Source: Bacteroides rodentium JCM 16496 (GTDB lineage Bacteria; Bacteroidota; Bacteroidia; Bacteroidales; Bacteroidaceae). From it: DNA of 64,000 nt. The notes beneath the pieces were generated by a model. That model was given only the letters and a program-made list of their open reading frames with translations. It did not search any database and had not been told where the DNA came from. The position numbers and the translations under genes are program-made. This document shows positions 1 through 10,611 of the stretch, in pieces. The DNA lies in the NCBI RefSeq assembly GCF_000614125.1, contig NZ_BAKJ01000001.1, forward strand, positions 124,001 through 188,000. Direction: 5' to 3'. The first letter of the stretch is position 1; each line of letters opens with the position of its first letter.

Positions 1-617
1 TGAATAAACGAAAGCTTTTCTTCTGTGTTACCTCGGTATAGGCAGAGATTGTTCAGATTGGTTGCAATTTCTTTCAGGTTTCGTTGGGCACGGTTGATGG
101 CCAGCGCACGCTGGAAGAAACGCTCGGCAACGGTAAATTCACTCATGAAGTGGTGCATTACTCCACGTTCGTTATAGCATCCGGCCACAGAGGTGGAATC
201 GCCGATGGACTTGAAGATGGAGGTTGCTTTGTCGTTCAGTTCAATGGCTTTGTTGTAATCGCCTAGTTTGCTGTATACACGCCCCATCAAGGAGCAGAGT
301 TGTGCCATTTGTTTTTTGTTGGTGGGATGGATATATTTCTGGGTGTCATAAAGATTCTTGATACTTAGGTCGAAGTTACCCAACAATTGTTCGGCTTGAC
401 AGTAGAGAATCATGGCTTGTGCGCGGACCTCATTGGGTTCATCTTCGGGAAACAAGGCAGAAGCCTGGGCTGCATAGTAGGAAGCCTGTTTGGGGTTGTT
501 GTACAGGTATTTCTGTGCTTGGTCAATCAATTTCTGTGCTTGCTGCATGTCTTGGGCTTGCAGTGGGGCAACTGCTGACAGAAGACATACGAGTAGTAGA
601 CATAAGTTTTTCTTCAT
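1..617 (-). CDS. TPR-repeat protein, secreted N-terminal part (runs off the left edge)
   Basis: Read on the minus strand from the ATG at 617. The protein begins MKKNLCLLLVCLLSA, a clear signal peptide with a cleavage-like PLQAQ end. It continues with helical repeats of tetratricopeptide type, for example a unit around 'GRVYSKLGDYNKAIELNDKA' and a following one containing 'RFFQRALAIN'. About 205 residues are visible and the frame is still open at base 1. In Bacteroides, secreted proteins that start with TPRs like this often end in a membrane segment plus a histidine kinase or LuxR-type DNA-binding domain, but that part lies outside the window, so the function stays open. It is divergent from rnhB. 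Confidence 0.75.
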   Translation of the reverse strand, partial: MKKNLCLLLVCLLSAVAPLQAQDMQQAQKLIDQAQKYLYNNPKQASYYAAQASALFPEDEPNEVRAQAMILYCQAEQLLGNFDLSIKNLYDTQKYIHPTNKKQMAQLCSLMGRVYSKLGDYNKAIELNDKATSIFKSIGDSTSVAGCYNERGVMHHFMSEFTVAERFFQRALAINRAQRNLKEIATNLNNLCLYRGNTEEKLSFI

Positions 618-684
618 GGCATCATCTTGTTTCCGCAAATTTAATTAATTCTTTTTAGAAGTCCGGTTTCCCTCCAAAAAGATT

Positions 685-692
685 TATCTTTG
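685..692 (+). promoter_or_regulatory. Bacteroidetes -7 box upstream of rnhB
   Basis: TATCTTTG matches the Bacteroidetes housekeeping -7 consensus TAnnTTTG. It lies 22 bases before the rnhB start, with a TTTC at 667-670 in roughly the -33 position. Confidence 0.55.
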
Positions 693-714
693 TGCCTCAA
701 AGATAGCGATATAT

Positions 715-1323
715 ATGTTATTACCTTATTTGAATAAAGATTTGATAGAGGCGGGATGCGATGAGGCCGGTCGCGGCTGTCTGGCCGGTGCGGTCTATGC
801 CGCTGCCGTTATTCTGCCAACGAACTTTGAGAATGAACTTCTGAATGACTCCAAGCAGCTGACGGAAAAACAACGCTATGCCTTGCGTGAAGTGATTGAG
901 AAAGAGGCTCTGGCATGGGCGGTGGGCGTCGTCTCTCCCGAAGAAATTGACAAAATCAATATTCTCAATGCCTCCTTTCTTGCCATGCACCGTGCTGTTG
1001 ACCAACTGAATGTCCGTCCGCAACATCTGCTGATAGACGGCAACCGCTTTAAAAAATATCGGGACTTGCCGCATACTACTGTAGTGAAAGGAGACGGGAA
1101 GTACCTTTCCATCGCTGCCGCCTCCATTTTGGCAAAGACCTATCGTGACGACTACATGAACCGTCTTCACGAGGAATATCCGTATTATGACTGGAATCGT
1201 AACAAGGGGTATCCCACCAAGAAACATCGTGCTGCCATTGCCGAGCGGGGTACTACACCCTATCATCGCTTGACGTTCAATCTCTTGGGGGATGGGCAGT
1301 TGTCGCTGAACTTCGGACAATGA
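715..1323 (+). CDS. rnhB: Ribonuclease HII
   Basis: A 202-residue protein that cleaves the RNA strand of RNA-DNA hybrids and removes single ribonucleotides from DNA. The family signature [19 protein letters not shown] lies near the N-terminus and carries the first catalytic Asp-Glu pair. The third acidic residue is in '[11 protein letters not shown]' near residue 108, and the lysine-rich '[13 protein letters not shown]' follows. The length is normal for the family. It converges on the CorA-type gene with 6 bases between the stop codons and has its own -7 box. Confidence 0.96.
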   Translation: MLLPYLNKDLIEAGCDEAGRGCLAGAVYAAAVILPTNFENELLNDSKQLTEKQRYALREVIEKEALAWAVGVVSPEEIDKINILNASFLAMHRAVDQLNVRPQHLLIDGNRFKKYRDLPHTTVVKGDGKYLSIAAASILAKTYRDDYMNRLHEEYPYYDWNRNKGYPTKKHRAAIAERGTTPYHRLTFNLLGDGQLSLNFGQ

Positions 1324-1329
1324 TGCTGT

Positions 1330-2256
1330 TTAGAACCACTTAATCCTTCTGAACCATACGAATGTCACTGCTGATAATATTGCCGACAAAAGTATGATGA
1401 AAATAAACGCGTGCGGAAAACTCTCCAGGTGGATGTCCACATTCATGCCGTAGAAACTGGCTATCAACGTGGGAATCATCAGTGTAATGCTGAGGCTGGT
1501 CATGCGTTTCATGATGGCATTCACATTGTTGGAGATGATGGAGGCGAAGGCGTCCATGGTTCCCGTCAGGATATCACTGTAGATGTTCACAGTATTGTAT
1601 GCCTGCTTCAACTCGATGACCACGTCTTCCAGTAATTCCAAATCCAGATAATTGGTGTCCTGAAAGATGTTTTTCAGCCGTCCTATCATCACTTCATTGC
1701 CACGGATGGAAGTGTTGAAGTAGACCAGCGTCTTCTGCAGCTTCATCAGTTGCAGGAGGTCTTCGTTGCGGATGCTTTTCTCCAGCTCTTTTTCGGCGGT
1801 GGCCACGTCGTTGTTTATCTGTTTCAGATACTTCAGGAACCAGACGGCGGAAGAGTAGATGATTCGCAGAATCAAATCCAGTTTATTGTTGACGACTATG
1901 TTCTTCCGGCGGGTGTGCTGGATGAAGTCCGGTATCAGCTCCGTGTGGTGATAGCAGACAGAAACGATGATTCCGTCATTGGTGATAATGCCGATGGGCA
2001 CGGTGATGAACGGCACGCCGCGTTGGTTGCTCTGCATCGGGATGCGGAGGATGGTCAGCAGCCAGTTGTCTTCTGTTTCCGTACGCGGGCGCTCGTCCAC
2101 GTCGGCTATGTCTTCCAGGAATGATTCGGGAACTTTCAGCTCTTCGGTAAGGAATTTGAAATCATCATCGTCCGGGCATTCTACGTTGACCCAGCAGTTG
2201 GGTTGCCATTCGGCCTTTTCAGTGAAGCCGTTTTCACTGTAGAGATACTTTCTCAT
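1330..2256 (-). CDS. corA: CorA-family magnesium/divalent cation transporter
   Basis: A 308-residue inner-membrane channel protein. The long soluble N-terminal part is followed by two transmembrane helices at the C-terminus. The selectivity motif GMN (in ASFYGMNVDIHL) sits at the end of the first helix, as in CorA. I chose the ATG at 2256 because a strong AGGAGG-type ribosome binding site precedes it. An in-frame upstream start at 2298 would add 14 residues with no such site. It is divergent from gpmI, with separate -7 boxes about 50 bases apart. Confidence 0.9.
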   Translation of the reverse strand: MRKYLYSENGFTEKAEWQPNCWVNVECPDDDDFKFLTEELKVPESFLEDIADVDERPRTETEDNWLLTILRIPMQSNQRGVPFITVPIGIITNDGIIVSVCYHHTELIPDFIQHTRRKNIVVNNKLDLILRIIYSSAVWFLKYLKQINNDVATAEKELEKSIRNEDLLQLMKLQKTLVYFNTSIRGNEVMIGRLKNIFQDTNYLDLELLEDVVIELKQAYNTVNIYSDILTGTMDAFASIISNNVNAIMKRMTSLSITLMIPTLIASFYGMNVDIHLESFPHAFIFIILLSAILSAVTFVWFRRIKWF

Positions 2257-2331
2257 TGTTTGCCTCCTTTCAGCTTGGAACAGAGGCATTGCAGTCAACG
2301 TCTCCGTTCGTTTTATGGGTGAAAATCAAAC

Positions 2332-2339
2332 CAAAAGTA
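2332..2339 (-). promoter_or_regulatory. -7 box for the CorA-type gene
   Basis: On the minus strand this reads TACTTTTG, matching TAnnTTTG. It is 76 bases upstream of the chosen start of the transporter gene. Confidence 0.5.
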
Positions 2340-2381
2340 CATAAATCATTTGAAACAGTACGCTTTAACGGCTGTTTTTTG

Positions 2382-2389
2382 TACCTTTG
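2382..2389 (+). promoter_or_regulatory. -7 box for gpmI
   Basis: TACCTTTG followed by C matches the Bacteroidetes -7 consensus closely. It implies a leader of about 75 bases before the gpmI ATG. Confidence 0.55.
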
Positions 2390-2467
2390 CAGCGCAAAAA
2401 TAGGTTCCTACTATAAAGAACGTTTGTATCATACAAAAAGATTATACAATTAAATTCGATTAATATT

Positions 2468-3982
2468 ATGAGTAAGAAAGCCCTTTTAATGATTCTTGAT
2501 GGCTGGGGTATCGGCGATCAAGGTAAAGATGATGTGATTTTCAATACACCTACTCCGTATTGGGACAGTCTGTTGGCAACTTATCCGCACTCCGAGCTTC
2601 AGGCAAGCGGTGAAAACGTTGGTTTGCCCGACGGACAGATGGGTAATTCTGAAGTAGGTCACCTCAATATCGGTGCCGGACGCATCGTTTACCAGGACTT
2701 GGTGAAGATTAACCGTGCTTGTGCCGATGGCAGCATCCTGAAGAACAAGGAAATTGTTTCTGCTTTCTCATATGCAAAGGAAAACGGCAAGAATATCCAC
2801 TTTATGGGACTGACCAGCAACGGTGGCGTGCACAGCTCTTTTGACCATTTGTTCAAACTCTGCGATATTTCCAAGGAATACGGTATCGAGAATACCTTCA
2901 TCCACTGCTTTATGGACGGTCGTGATACCGACCCGAAGAGCGGTAAAGAATTCATTGAACAGCTGACTGCCCATTGCGAGAAATCTGCCGGCAAGATTGC
3001 TTCCATCGTGGGACGTTTCTATGCCATGGACCGTGACAAACGTTGGGAACGTGTGAAGGTTGCCTACGATTTGTTGGTAAACGGTGAAGGCAAGGTTGCT
3101 ACGGATATGGCCCAGGCTATGCAGGAGTCTTATGACGAAGGCGTTACAGATGAATTCATCAAGCCGATTGTAAACGGCAACTGCGACGGTACCATCAAGG
3201 AAGGTGACGTGGTTATCTTCTTTAATTACCGTAACGACCGTGCCAAGGAATTGACTGTTGTCCTCACCCAGCAAGATATGCCCGAACAAGGCATGCAAAC
3301 CATTCCGGGCCTGCAGTTCTACTGCATGACTCCGTATGACGCCAGCTTTAAGGGTGTGCATATCCTTTTCGATAAGGAGAATGTACAGAACACATTGGGC
3401 GAATACCTTGCTGCCAATGGCAAGACCCAGCTGCACATTGCCGAAACAGAGAAGTATGCACACGTGACTTTCTTCTTCAACGGTGGCCGCGAGACTCCCT
3501 ACGATGCTGAAGAGCGCATTCTGGTTCCTTCTCCGAAGGTTGCCACTTACGACTTGAAGCCCGAAATGAGCGCGTACGAGGTGAAGGACAAGTTGGTTGA
3601 AGCTATCAAGACCCAGAAGTTCGATTTCATCGTGGTGAACTATGCCAACGGTGATATGGTAGGACATACCGGTATCTACGAAGCTATCGAGAAGGCTGTG
3701 AAAGCCATCGACGAATGTGTGAAAGACACCGTTGAGGCTGCCAAGGCAAACGATTATGAAGTAATCATCATCGCCGACCACGGTAATGCCGACCATGCTC
3801 TGAATGAGGATGGTACTCCGAATACTGCCCACTCTCTGAACCCCGTTCCTTTTGTTTACGTTACTGCAAACAAGGACGCCAAGGTTGAGAACGGTGTATT
3901 GGCTGACGTAGCTCCTTCTATCCTGCATATTTTGGGTATGGAGCAGCCGGCTGAAATGACTGGTAAAGATTTGATTAAGTAA
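2468..3982 (+). CDS. gpmI: 2,3-bisphosphoglycerate-independent phosphoglycerate mutase
   Basis: A 504-residue cytoplasmic, metal-dependent glycolytic enzyme that interconverts 3- and 2-phosphoglycerate. The catalytic serine is in [15 protein letters not shown] near residue 60. Phosphatase-superfamily metal sites are visible in LILDGWG at the N-terminus and in the C-terminal '[11 protein letters not shown]'. Arginine-rich substrate-binding parts ([21 protein letters not shown]) are present. Length and order match the family. It stands alone behind its own promoter and is followed by a long palindrome that may act as terminator. Confidence 0.97.
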   Translation: MSKKALLMILDGWGIGDQGKDDVIFNTPTPYWDSLLATYPHSELQASGENVGLPDGQMGNSEVGHLNIGAGRIVYQDLVKINRACADGSILKNKEIVSAFSYAKENGKNIHFMGLTSNGGVHSSFDHLFKLCDISKEYGIENTFIHCFMDGRDTDPKSGKEFIEQLTAHCEKSAGKIASIVGRFYAMDRDKRWERVKVAYDLLVNGEGKVATDMAQAMQESYDEGVTDEFIKPIVNGNCDGTIKEGDVVIFFNYRNDRAKELTVVLTQQDMPEQGMQTIPGLQFYCMTPYDASFKGVHILFDKENVQNTLGEYLAANGKTQLHIAETEKYAHVTFFFNGGRETPYDAEERILVPSPKVATYDLKPEMSAYEVKDKLVEAIKTQKFDFIVVNYANGDMVGHTGIYEAIEKAVKAIDECVKDTVEAAKANDYEVIIIADHGNADHALNEDGTPNTAHSLNPVPFVYVTANKDAKVENGVLADVAPSILHILGMEQPAEMTGKDLIK

Positions 3983-4006
3983 GGCGTCAAAGCCGTAACA
4001 ATATTT

Positions 4007-4076
4007 AGACGCGGATTATACGGATTCCACGGATGCTCTTAAAGTTGAGTCTGTGCAATCCGGATAATCCGCGTCT
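4007..4076. repeat. Long palindrome with GCGGATTATACGGATT core
   Basis: The arms AGACGCGGATTATACGGATT and AATCCGGATAATCCGCGTCT pair around a spacer of about 30 bases, and a T-run follows on the plus strand. It lies between gpmI and the DUF3109 gene. It belongs to the same sequence family as the palindromes at 38392, 41512 and 58732. It could act as a terminator for gpmI. Confidence 0.8.
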
Positions 4077-4094
4077 TTTTTCAATAGAACGATT

Positions 4095-4676
4095 ATGATA
4101 CAGATTGGTGATGTTGTGGTTTCTTTCGATGTCTTGCGCGAGAAGTTCTTGTGTGACTTGGGTGCCTGCCAGGGGATTTGCTGCATCGAGGGCGATGCCG
4201 GTGCTCCCGTAGAGCTGGACGAGGTGGAGAAACTGGAAGAGGTGCTTCCGCTGATTTGGGACGAGCTTTCTCCCGAAGCCCGCGCCGTGATAGAGGAGCA
4301 AGGTGTGGTCTATACCGATTGTGAAGGTGACCTGGTGACTTCTATTGTGAACAACAAGGATTGCGTCTTTACCTGTTATGATGATAAAGGCTGTTGCTAT
4401 TGCGCCATCGAAAAGGCTTACCGTGAGGGTAGGACCAACTTCTACAAACCTATATCCTGCCATCTCTATCCGATAAGGGTGGGGAATTACGGACTCTATA
4501 AGGCAGTGAACTATCATCGTTGGGATGTCTGTAAAGCTGCTATGCTGTTGGGACAAAAGGAAAATCTGCCCGTGTATAAGTTTCTGAAAGAGCCGCTTAT
4601 CCGTAAGTTTGGTGAGGACTGGTATGCAGAGCTGGAATTGGTAGTGGAAGAGATGAAAAAACAAGGAATCCTATAG
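4095..4676 (+). CDS. DUF3109 family cysteine-rich protein
   Basis: A 193-residue soluble protein with many cysteines in family-like spacing: C-DLGACQGICC near residues 20-31, CVFTCYDDKGCCYC near residues 90-103, then SCHLYPIR. The pattern suggests a bound metal, as in the CxxxCxxC-type YkgJ/DUF3109 proteins. Its biochemical role is not known. It sits alone between two structured elements and converges on gyrB. Confidence 0.8.
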   Translation: MIQIGDVVVSFDVLREKFLCDLGACQGICCIEGDAGAPVELDEVEKLEEVLPLIWDELSPEARAVIEEQGVVYTDCEGDLVTSIVNNKDCVFTCYDDKGCCYCAIEKAYREGRTNFYKPISCHLYPIRVGNYGLYKAVNYHRWDVCKAAMLLGQKENLPVYKFLKEPLIRKFGEDWYAELELVVEEMKKQGIL

Positions 4677-4724
4677 TTCTTCCGTGCGGAGATAGGTCTC
4701 TTCTTTGGAAGAGGGATAAAGGAA

Positions 4725-4764
4725 AAGCCCCGGTCAGCAGGATTATCCTGCCCGTCCGGGGCTT
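4725..4764 (-). terminator. Rho-independent terminator after gyrB
   Basis: The stem AAGCCCCGG...CCGGGGCTT has an inner CAGGAT/ATCCTG stem. On the minus strand it is followed by TTTCCTTT. It lies 38 bases beyond the gyrB stop codon and may also serve the converging DUF3109 gene. Confidence 0.75.
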
Positions 4765-4802
4765 CCTCGTTGTAAGATGTGAGGTTGGTTATTTATTATT
4801 TA

Positions 4803-6775
<1,973 letters not shown>

Positions 6776-6804
6776 AATCTTTTTTCCTTATTGTAATAAC
6801 AGAG

Positions 6805-6812
6805 CAAATATA
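6805..6812 (-). promoter_or_regulatory. -7 box for gyrB
   Basis: On the minus strand this reads TATATTTG followed by C, matching TAnnTTTG. It lies 30 bases upstream of the gyrB ATG. Confidence 0.5.
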
Positions 6813-6928
6813 GTGAAAATCCTTGGGATATACAGCCAAACAAACGGATAAATTCGGGTAGTTTACAGCTTTTTAGCACAGAAAAGAAACTTGTCTGGAT
6901 GCAGATAAATAGAGAGGTGCAAATGAGA

Positions 6929-6954
6929 AAGGCCGGACTAAAAAGTCCAGCCTT
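6929..6954 (-). terminator. Terminator after rpsT
   Basis: A hairpin AAGGCTGGACT...AGTCCGGCCTT with a short T loop on the minus strand. It lies 26 bases downstream of the rpsT stop and before the gyrB upstream region. Confidence 0.7.
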
Positions 6955-6980
6955 GTAATATCTTTTGTGTAACGGTCAAC

Positions 6981-7234
6981 TTAAGCCAGCTTGTTATATA
7001 GATAGCCAATTTTGACTTCAAGTTGTTAGCCTTGTTCTTGTGGATTACATTAGTCTTAGCCAATTTATCCAACAGTTTTGTGATACCCGGATACATTGCT
7101 GTTGCTGCAGCTTTGTCTGTAGTAGCACGAAGCTTACGAACAGCGTTTCTCATGGTCTTGCCATAATATCTGTTGTGAAGTCTTCTTGTTTCTTCTTGTC
7201 TGATTCTCTTCAGTGATGATTTATGATTTGCCAT
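6981..7234 (-). CDS. rpsT: 30S ribosomal protein S20 (frame break near 6994)
   Basis: Small-subunit ribosomal protein that binds 16S rRNA. It begins [18 protein letters not shown], the standard S20 start, and is rich in lysine and arginine. The usual C-terminal end KLAIYINKLA appears only if one A is added (ATAACAAG to ATAAACAAG). The corrected protein then stops at 6981 with 84 residues. Without it the frame runs on to 6938 with a non-family tail. Directly upstream is tRNA-Glu on the same strand, so the two are probably co-transcribed. Confidence 0.92.
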
Positions 7235-7274
7235 CTCGACTAATCTTTTTTAATTCGTTTATTTTTTTATTTTG

Positions 7275-7346
7275 TAGCCCGTGGGGGAATCGAACCCCCC
7301 TTTCAAGAATGAAAATCTTGCGTCCTAACCGATAGACGAACGGGCC
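7275..7346 (-). tRNA. tRNA-Glu (anticodon TTC)
   Basis: On the minus strand this is a 72-base cloverleaf starting GGCCCGTTCGTCTATCGG. The anticodon stem-loop is CAAGA-TTTTCAT-TCTTG with anticodon TTC, and the T arm is GGGGG-TTCGATT-CCCCC. The acceptor arms GGCCCGT/ACGGGCT leave a G-U pair at 1:72. No CCA is encoded. Confidence 0.95.
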
Positions 7347-7403
7347 ATCCTTTGGTGAGCGTTTCCGCTCTTGCAAAGAGCCTTTATTTCTCGTTTGCGG
7401 ATG

Positions 7404-7411
7404 CAAAGGTA
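7404..7411 (-). promoter_or_regulatory. -7 box for tRNA-Glu/rpsT
   Basis: On the minus strand this reads TACCTTTG followed by C. It lies 57 bases upstream of the tRNA and is the likely promoter of the tRNA-rpsT transcript. Confidence 0.5.
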
Positions 7412-7593
7412 GAAACTATTTTTGAATTACCAAAACATTCGCAAGAAAAAAACATGGCTTTCTGTCGCTTTTTGTCTTGAATTAGTATTTTATCTGTTGA
7501 AAATCAGTGTGATATGTGCTTTCATTTTTTTACATCCCTTACCTTGTTTTTTTATTCTTCTCCTTTAGTTTCTCTTCTTTCGGGCTTTTTTTG

Positions 7594-7601
7594 TAGCTTT
7601 G
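7594..7601 (+). promoter_or_regulatory. -7 box for recO
   Basis: TAGCTTTG matches TAnnTTTG and lies 33 bases upstream of the recO ATG. Confidence 0.5.
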
Positions 7602-7634
7602 TTATCGGATTGAAACCAGATAAAGAAATCGGGA

Positions 7635-8363
7635 ATGTTACAGAAAACACTGGGGATTGTACTGCATACCCTGAAATATAAGGATACATCTCTCATTGCA
7701 GACATCTATACGGAGACGGCTGGCAGGGCTTCCTTCATGGTGTCCATACCCCGTTCGCGCAAGGCGGCGGTGAAGCCGGTACTCTTCCAGCCGCTGGCAT
7801 TGGTGGAACTTGAAGCTGATTTCCGTCCTAATGCCACTATATATAAGGTGAAGGAGGCGAAGTCTCTTTATCCTTTCGCCACGCTTCCGTACGATCCCTA
7901 CAAATCTGCCATCGCCTTGTTTCTTTCGGAATTCCTTTATCGCGCTGTCCGCGAGGAGGCGGAGAACCGTCCGTTGTTTGCTTATCTCTATCATTCTGTC
8001 ATCTGGCTGGATGAATGCAGGGAGGGGTTTGCCAATTTCCATCTGGTCTTCCTGATGCGCCTTTCCCGTTTTCTCGGTTTGTATCCCAACCTGGAGGATT
8101 ATCATGCCGGAGATTACTTCGATTTGCAGAATGCTTGTTTCACTCCCTTGCGTCCGCAGCTCCATTCCAATTACATCGCTCCCGAGGAGGCGGCCCGCCT
8201 GACACAGCTGATGCGCATGAATTATGAAACGATGCATCTTTTCACCATGAACCGGTTGGAGCGTACCCGCTGCCTGAATATTATGAATGAATATTATCGT
8301 CTGCATCTGCCGGATTTCCCGGTATTGAAATCACTTGAGGTATTGAAGGAGCTTTTTGATTGA
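7635..8363 (+). CDS. recO: DNA repair protein RecO
   Basis: A 242-residue recombination mediator that acts with RecR to load RecA in gap repair. The N-terminal OB-fold begins [20 protein letters not shown] and includes the family's '[20 protein letters not shown]' segment. The rest is the helical domain. No CxxC zinc site is visible, as is common in Bacteroidetes RecO. It lies between the divergent tRNA/rpsT unit and a repeat-rich intergenic region. Confidence 0.9.
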   Translation: MLQKTLGIVLHTLKYKDTSLIADIYTETAGRASFMVSIPRSRKAAVKPVLFQPLALVELEADFRPNATIYKVKEAKSLYPFATLPYDPYKSAIALFLSEFLYRAVREEAENRPLFAYLYHSVIWLDECREGFANFHLVFLMRLSRFLGLYPNLEDYHAGDYFDLQNACFTPLRPQLHSNYIAPEEAARLTQLMRMNYETMHLFTMNRLERTRCLNIMNEYYRLHLPDFPVLKSLEVLKELFD

Positions 8364-8423
8364 TTATCGTCGGTGTAACGGCCCAATAAGTGTGCGCTGC
8401 CTTTATTATGGGAGTAGGGAGCT

Positions 8424-8555
8424 TTACCTACTGCTGTAAGGGTCGTTACCTACTGCTGTAAGAGTCGTTACGATAAGCTGTAAAGGTCGTTACAATATAG
8501 GGTAACGGTCGTTACATCATTAGGTAACGGCTTTTACATCTTATGGTAAACGGTC
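8424..8555. repeat. Six-unit tandem repeat with exact 22-bp period
   Basis: TTAC starts at 8424, 8446, 8468, 8490, 8512 and 8534, exactly 22 bases apart. The first two units share TTACCTACTGCTGTAAG and then GTCG. Later units drift in the middle but keep TTAC at the start and a GTAA-GTCG-like end. It is non-coding and lies in the recO-yqeY gap. The units are contiguous with no spacers, so this is not a CRISPR array. Confidence 0.9.
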
Positions 8556-8595
8556 GGTAAATATAATGCGTTGATAGATAGTGTATAATCTCTTG

Positions 8596-8712
8596 CGGGG
8601 GAGGTGGAGGGGTGAGTACCCGTAGGGGAGGTGGTAGCGTCACAAACGAGATTGTTATAGTTTATGCTCTCTACCACCCCGCTACGGGCACCCCTCCTCC
8701 AGGAGGAGGGGA
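8596..8712. repeat. MITE-like element A with GC-rich inverted ends
   Basis: The left arm (about 8596-8634) and right arm (about 8671-8711) are inverted copies, for example CCCGTAGGGGAGGTGGTAG against CTACCACCCCGCTACGGG. They surround an AT-rich core of about 35 bases. The arms resemble those at 14276-14434 and 15540-15748. Confidence 0.75.
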
Positions 8713-8745
8713 AATAAGATAGTATAAGGTAATTAATCACCAAAA

Positions 8746-9195
8746 TTATCCCAGCAACTCTTTTACTTTGGCCGAGATGGCGCGGCCTTCGGCAAGTCCG
8801 GCAAGTTTCTTGCTGGCTACACCCATCACCTTGCCCATGTCCTTGCCGCTGGTGGCGCCGACTTCGGCTATGATTTCCTTCAAGGCTGCCTCCAGTTCTT
8901 CGGCGCTCATCTGCTTGGGCAGATAGGTTTCAAGCACCTTTACTTGTGCCAGCTCATCGTCTGCCAAGTCCTGGCGACCTTGCTGTACATAGATTTCAGC
9001 GGCGTCTTTGCCTTGCTTGGCCAGTTTTTGGATAATCTTCAAAGCATCTGCATCGCTCAGGGTATCGTTGGCTCCGGGAGCGGTTTTGGTTTCAAGGAAT
9101 ACTTTCTTTACGTTTCTCAATGTTTCAAGAGCCACTTTGTCTTTGGCTTTCATGGCTGTTTTAATGTCTTCGCTGACTTTTTCAAATAAATCCAT
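8746..9195 (-). CDS. yqeY: GatB/YqeY domain protein
   Basis: A 149-residue soluble protein of the YqeY family, which resembles the tail domain of the GatB amidotransferase subunit. Visible family parts are MDLFEKVSEDIKTAMKAKDK at the start, 'LETLRNVKKVFLE' and the C-terminal GKDMGKVMGVASKKLAG. The exact role is unknown, with tRNA-linked functions suspected from the GatB similarity. It is the last gene of the dcw series, 69 bases after ftsZ. Confidence 0.88.
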   Translation of the reverse strand: MDLFEKVSEDIKTAMKAKDKVALETLRNVKKVFLETKTAPGANDTLSDADALKIIQKLAKQGKDAAEIYVQQGRQDLADDELAQVKVLETYLPKQMSAEELEAALKEIIAEVGATSGKDMGKVMGVASKKLAGLAEGRAISAKVKELLG

Positions 9196-9208
9196 ATTGT
9201 TATAGGTT

Positions 9209-9235
9209 TACTCCTGTTCCCCCGAAGGGGAGGAG
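9209..9235. repeat. Short GC-rich hairpin between ftsZ and yqeY
   Basis: CTCCTGTTCCCCCGAAGGGG followed by AGGAGG forms an imperfect hairpin. It resembles half an arm of the GC-rich elements in this window. In the mRNA it would lie just upstream of yqeY. Confidence 0.5.
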
Positions 9236-9264
9236 GATGGTTTTACATATCGGGAACGGAAAAA

Positions 9265-10578
9265 TCAGAAGGTGATGACTCCCCCTGCACCGCTTTCTGC
9301 CTCTTGCGCGGCTTCGGTAGCGAGCTGCCCTTCCTGCTCTGCCTTCATCTTGATGCTGTTCAGCGTGCTTTTGTCACGCAGATAGGTCGGAGAATTCTCC
9401 ACCATGCTGATGATGTCGGCGTTGTCCATGTCTTCGGGATTGAAGAGATAGATATGGCGACGGCGGCTGCGCTGGGAACGGGCATTGGCATCCTTGCCAT
9501 AGTACACTTCGCGGCGGTTGCGTCTCTGTTCCTCTTCCTCCTCCAGCTCGGCAAGGCGTTGCTGTTCTTCGGCGGTGCGCTGGGTGATGCGGTCGTCCAT
9601 CTCCTTCATGTGGATGTCCTGGATACCGAAACCGGTGGCAAGCAGGGTGATTTTCACTTTCTGTTCCAGCTTGTCGTCGATGGCCATACCGAATTTGGTT
9701 TCGAAGTCGCGGCTGAAACGGTTCATGAACTCCTTCACCTCGTCCATCTCGCTCATCATCAGCTTGTATTGTGCACTGTAAGAGATGTTGAGGAGTACTT
9801 TCTTGGAGTTGAAGATGTCGTTGTTGTTCAGCAACGGAGAGTGCTGTGCATTCTTGATGGCTTCGCTGACACGGTTGTCACCTTCGCCGTAGCCGGTACT
9901 CATGATGGCTACGCCGCCGTCCTTCAGCACTGTTTTCACGTCGTTGAAGTCGAGGTTCACCTTTCCATGCAGGGTGATGATTTCGGCAATGCTCTTGGCG
10001 GCTACCGAAAGGGTGTCGTCGGCCTTGTCAAACGCGTCGTCCACGGACAGCTCGCTGTATATCTCGCTCAGCTTTTCATTGTTGATGACCAGCAGGGCAT
10101 CTACGTGCTTGCTGATTTCCTCTACGCCATCCAGTGCCTGGTCTATCTTCTTGTCGCCCTCCCAGCGGAAAGGGATGGTGACGATGCCGATGGTCAGGAT
10201 GTCCATTTCCTTGGCGGTTTGTGCAATGATGGGTGCGGCACCCGTACCGGTACCACCGCCCATTCCGGCAGTGATGAATACCATCTTGGTGCCGTCGTTC
10301 AGCATATTCTTGATGTCTTCGATGCTCTCTTCTGCTGCCTTGCGGGCACGGGCAGGGCGGTTTCCGGCTCCCAGGCCTTCTTTTCCAAGCTGTAACTTCA
10401 CGGGCACGGGAGAGTCCTTCAACGCTTGGTTGTCTGTGTTGCACAGTACGAACGTCACGTCGTGTATACCTTCCCGGTACATATGGTTCACGGCATTGCC
10501 GCCACCTCCGCCTACACCGATTACTTTAATGATTTTCGGTGAATCGGTCGGGAAATCGAATTGTACTATATCTTCCAT
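9265..10578 (-). CDS. ftsZ: Cell division protein FtsZ
   Basis: A 437-residue tubulin-like GTPase that forms the cytokinetic ring. The G-box GGGTGTGAAP (in FITAGMGGGTGTG, near residues 103-116) and the N-terminal VIGVGGGGGNAVNHM are clear, and the T7 synergy region follows. After the core (to about residue 315) comes a Glu/Arg-rich linker typical of Bacteroidetes FtsZ and a short C-terminal tail ending GGVITF. It is transcribed after ftsA (33-base gap). Confidence 0.97.
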   Translation of the reverse strand: MEDIVQFDFPTDSPKIIKVIGVGGGGGNAVNHMYREGIHDVTFVLCNTDNQALKDSPVPVKLQLGKEGLGAGNRPARARKAAEESIEDIKNMLNDGTKMVFITAGMGGGTGTGAAPIIAQTAKEMDILTIGIVTIPFRWEGDKKIDQALDGVEEISKHVDALLVINNEKLSEIYSELSVDDAFDKADDTLSVAAKSIAEIITLHGKVNLDFNDVKTVLKDGGVAIMSTGYGEGDNRVSEAIKNAQHSPLLNNNDIFNSKKVLLNISYSAQYKLMMSEMDEVKEFMNRFSRDFETKFGMAIDDKLEQKVKITLLATGFGIQDIHMKEMDDRITQRTAEEQQRLAELEEEEEQRRNRREVYYGKDANARSQRSRRRHIYLFNPEDMDNADIISMVENSPTYLRDKSTLNSIKMKAEQEGQLATEAAQEAESGAGGVITF

Positions 10579-10611
10579 AATAACTTAATTTTCTGGCACA
10601 TTATCACATTA

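Noticed and set aside
7221..7406. 61-codon open frame across the tRNA-Glu gene
   Set aside because: It covers a complete tRNA cloverleaf and its promoter, so coding is very unlikely.
8424..8555. CRISPR array
   Set aside because: The 22-bp units are contiguous with no unique spacers, and no cas gene is in the window.
9304..10395. 363-codon open frame on the plus strand inside ftsZ
   Set aside because: Antisense to an unmistakable ftsZ with no start signals.
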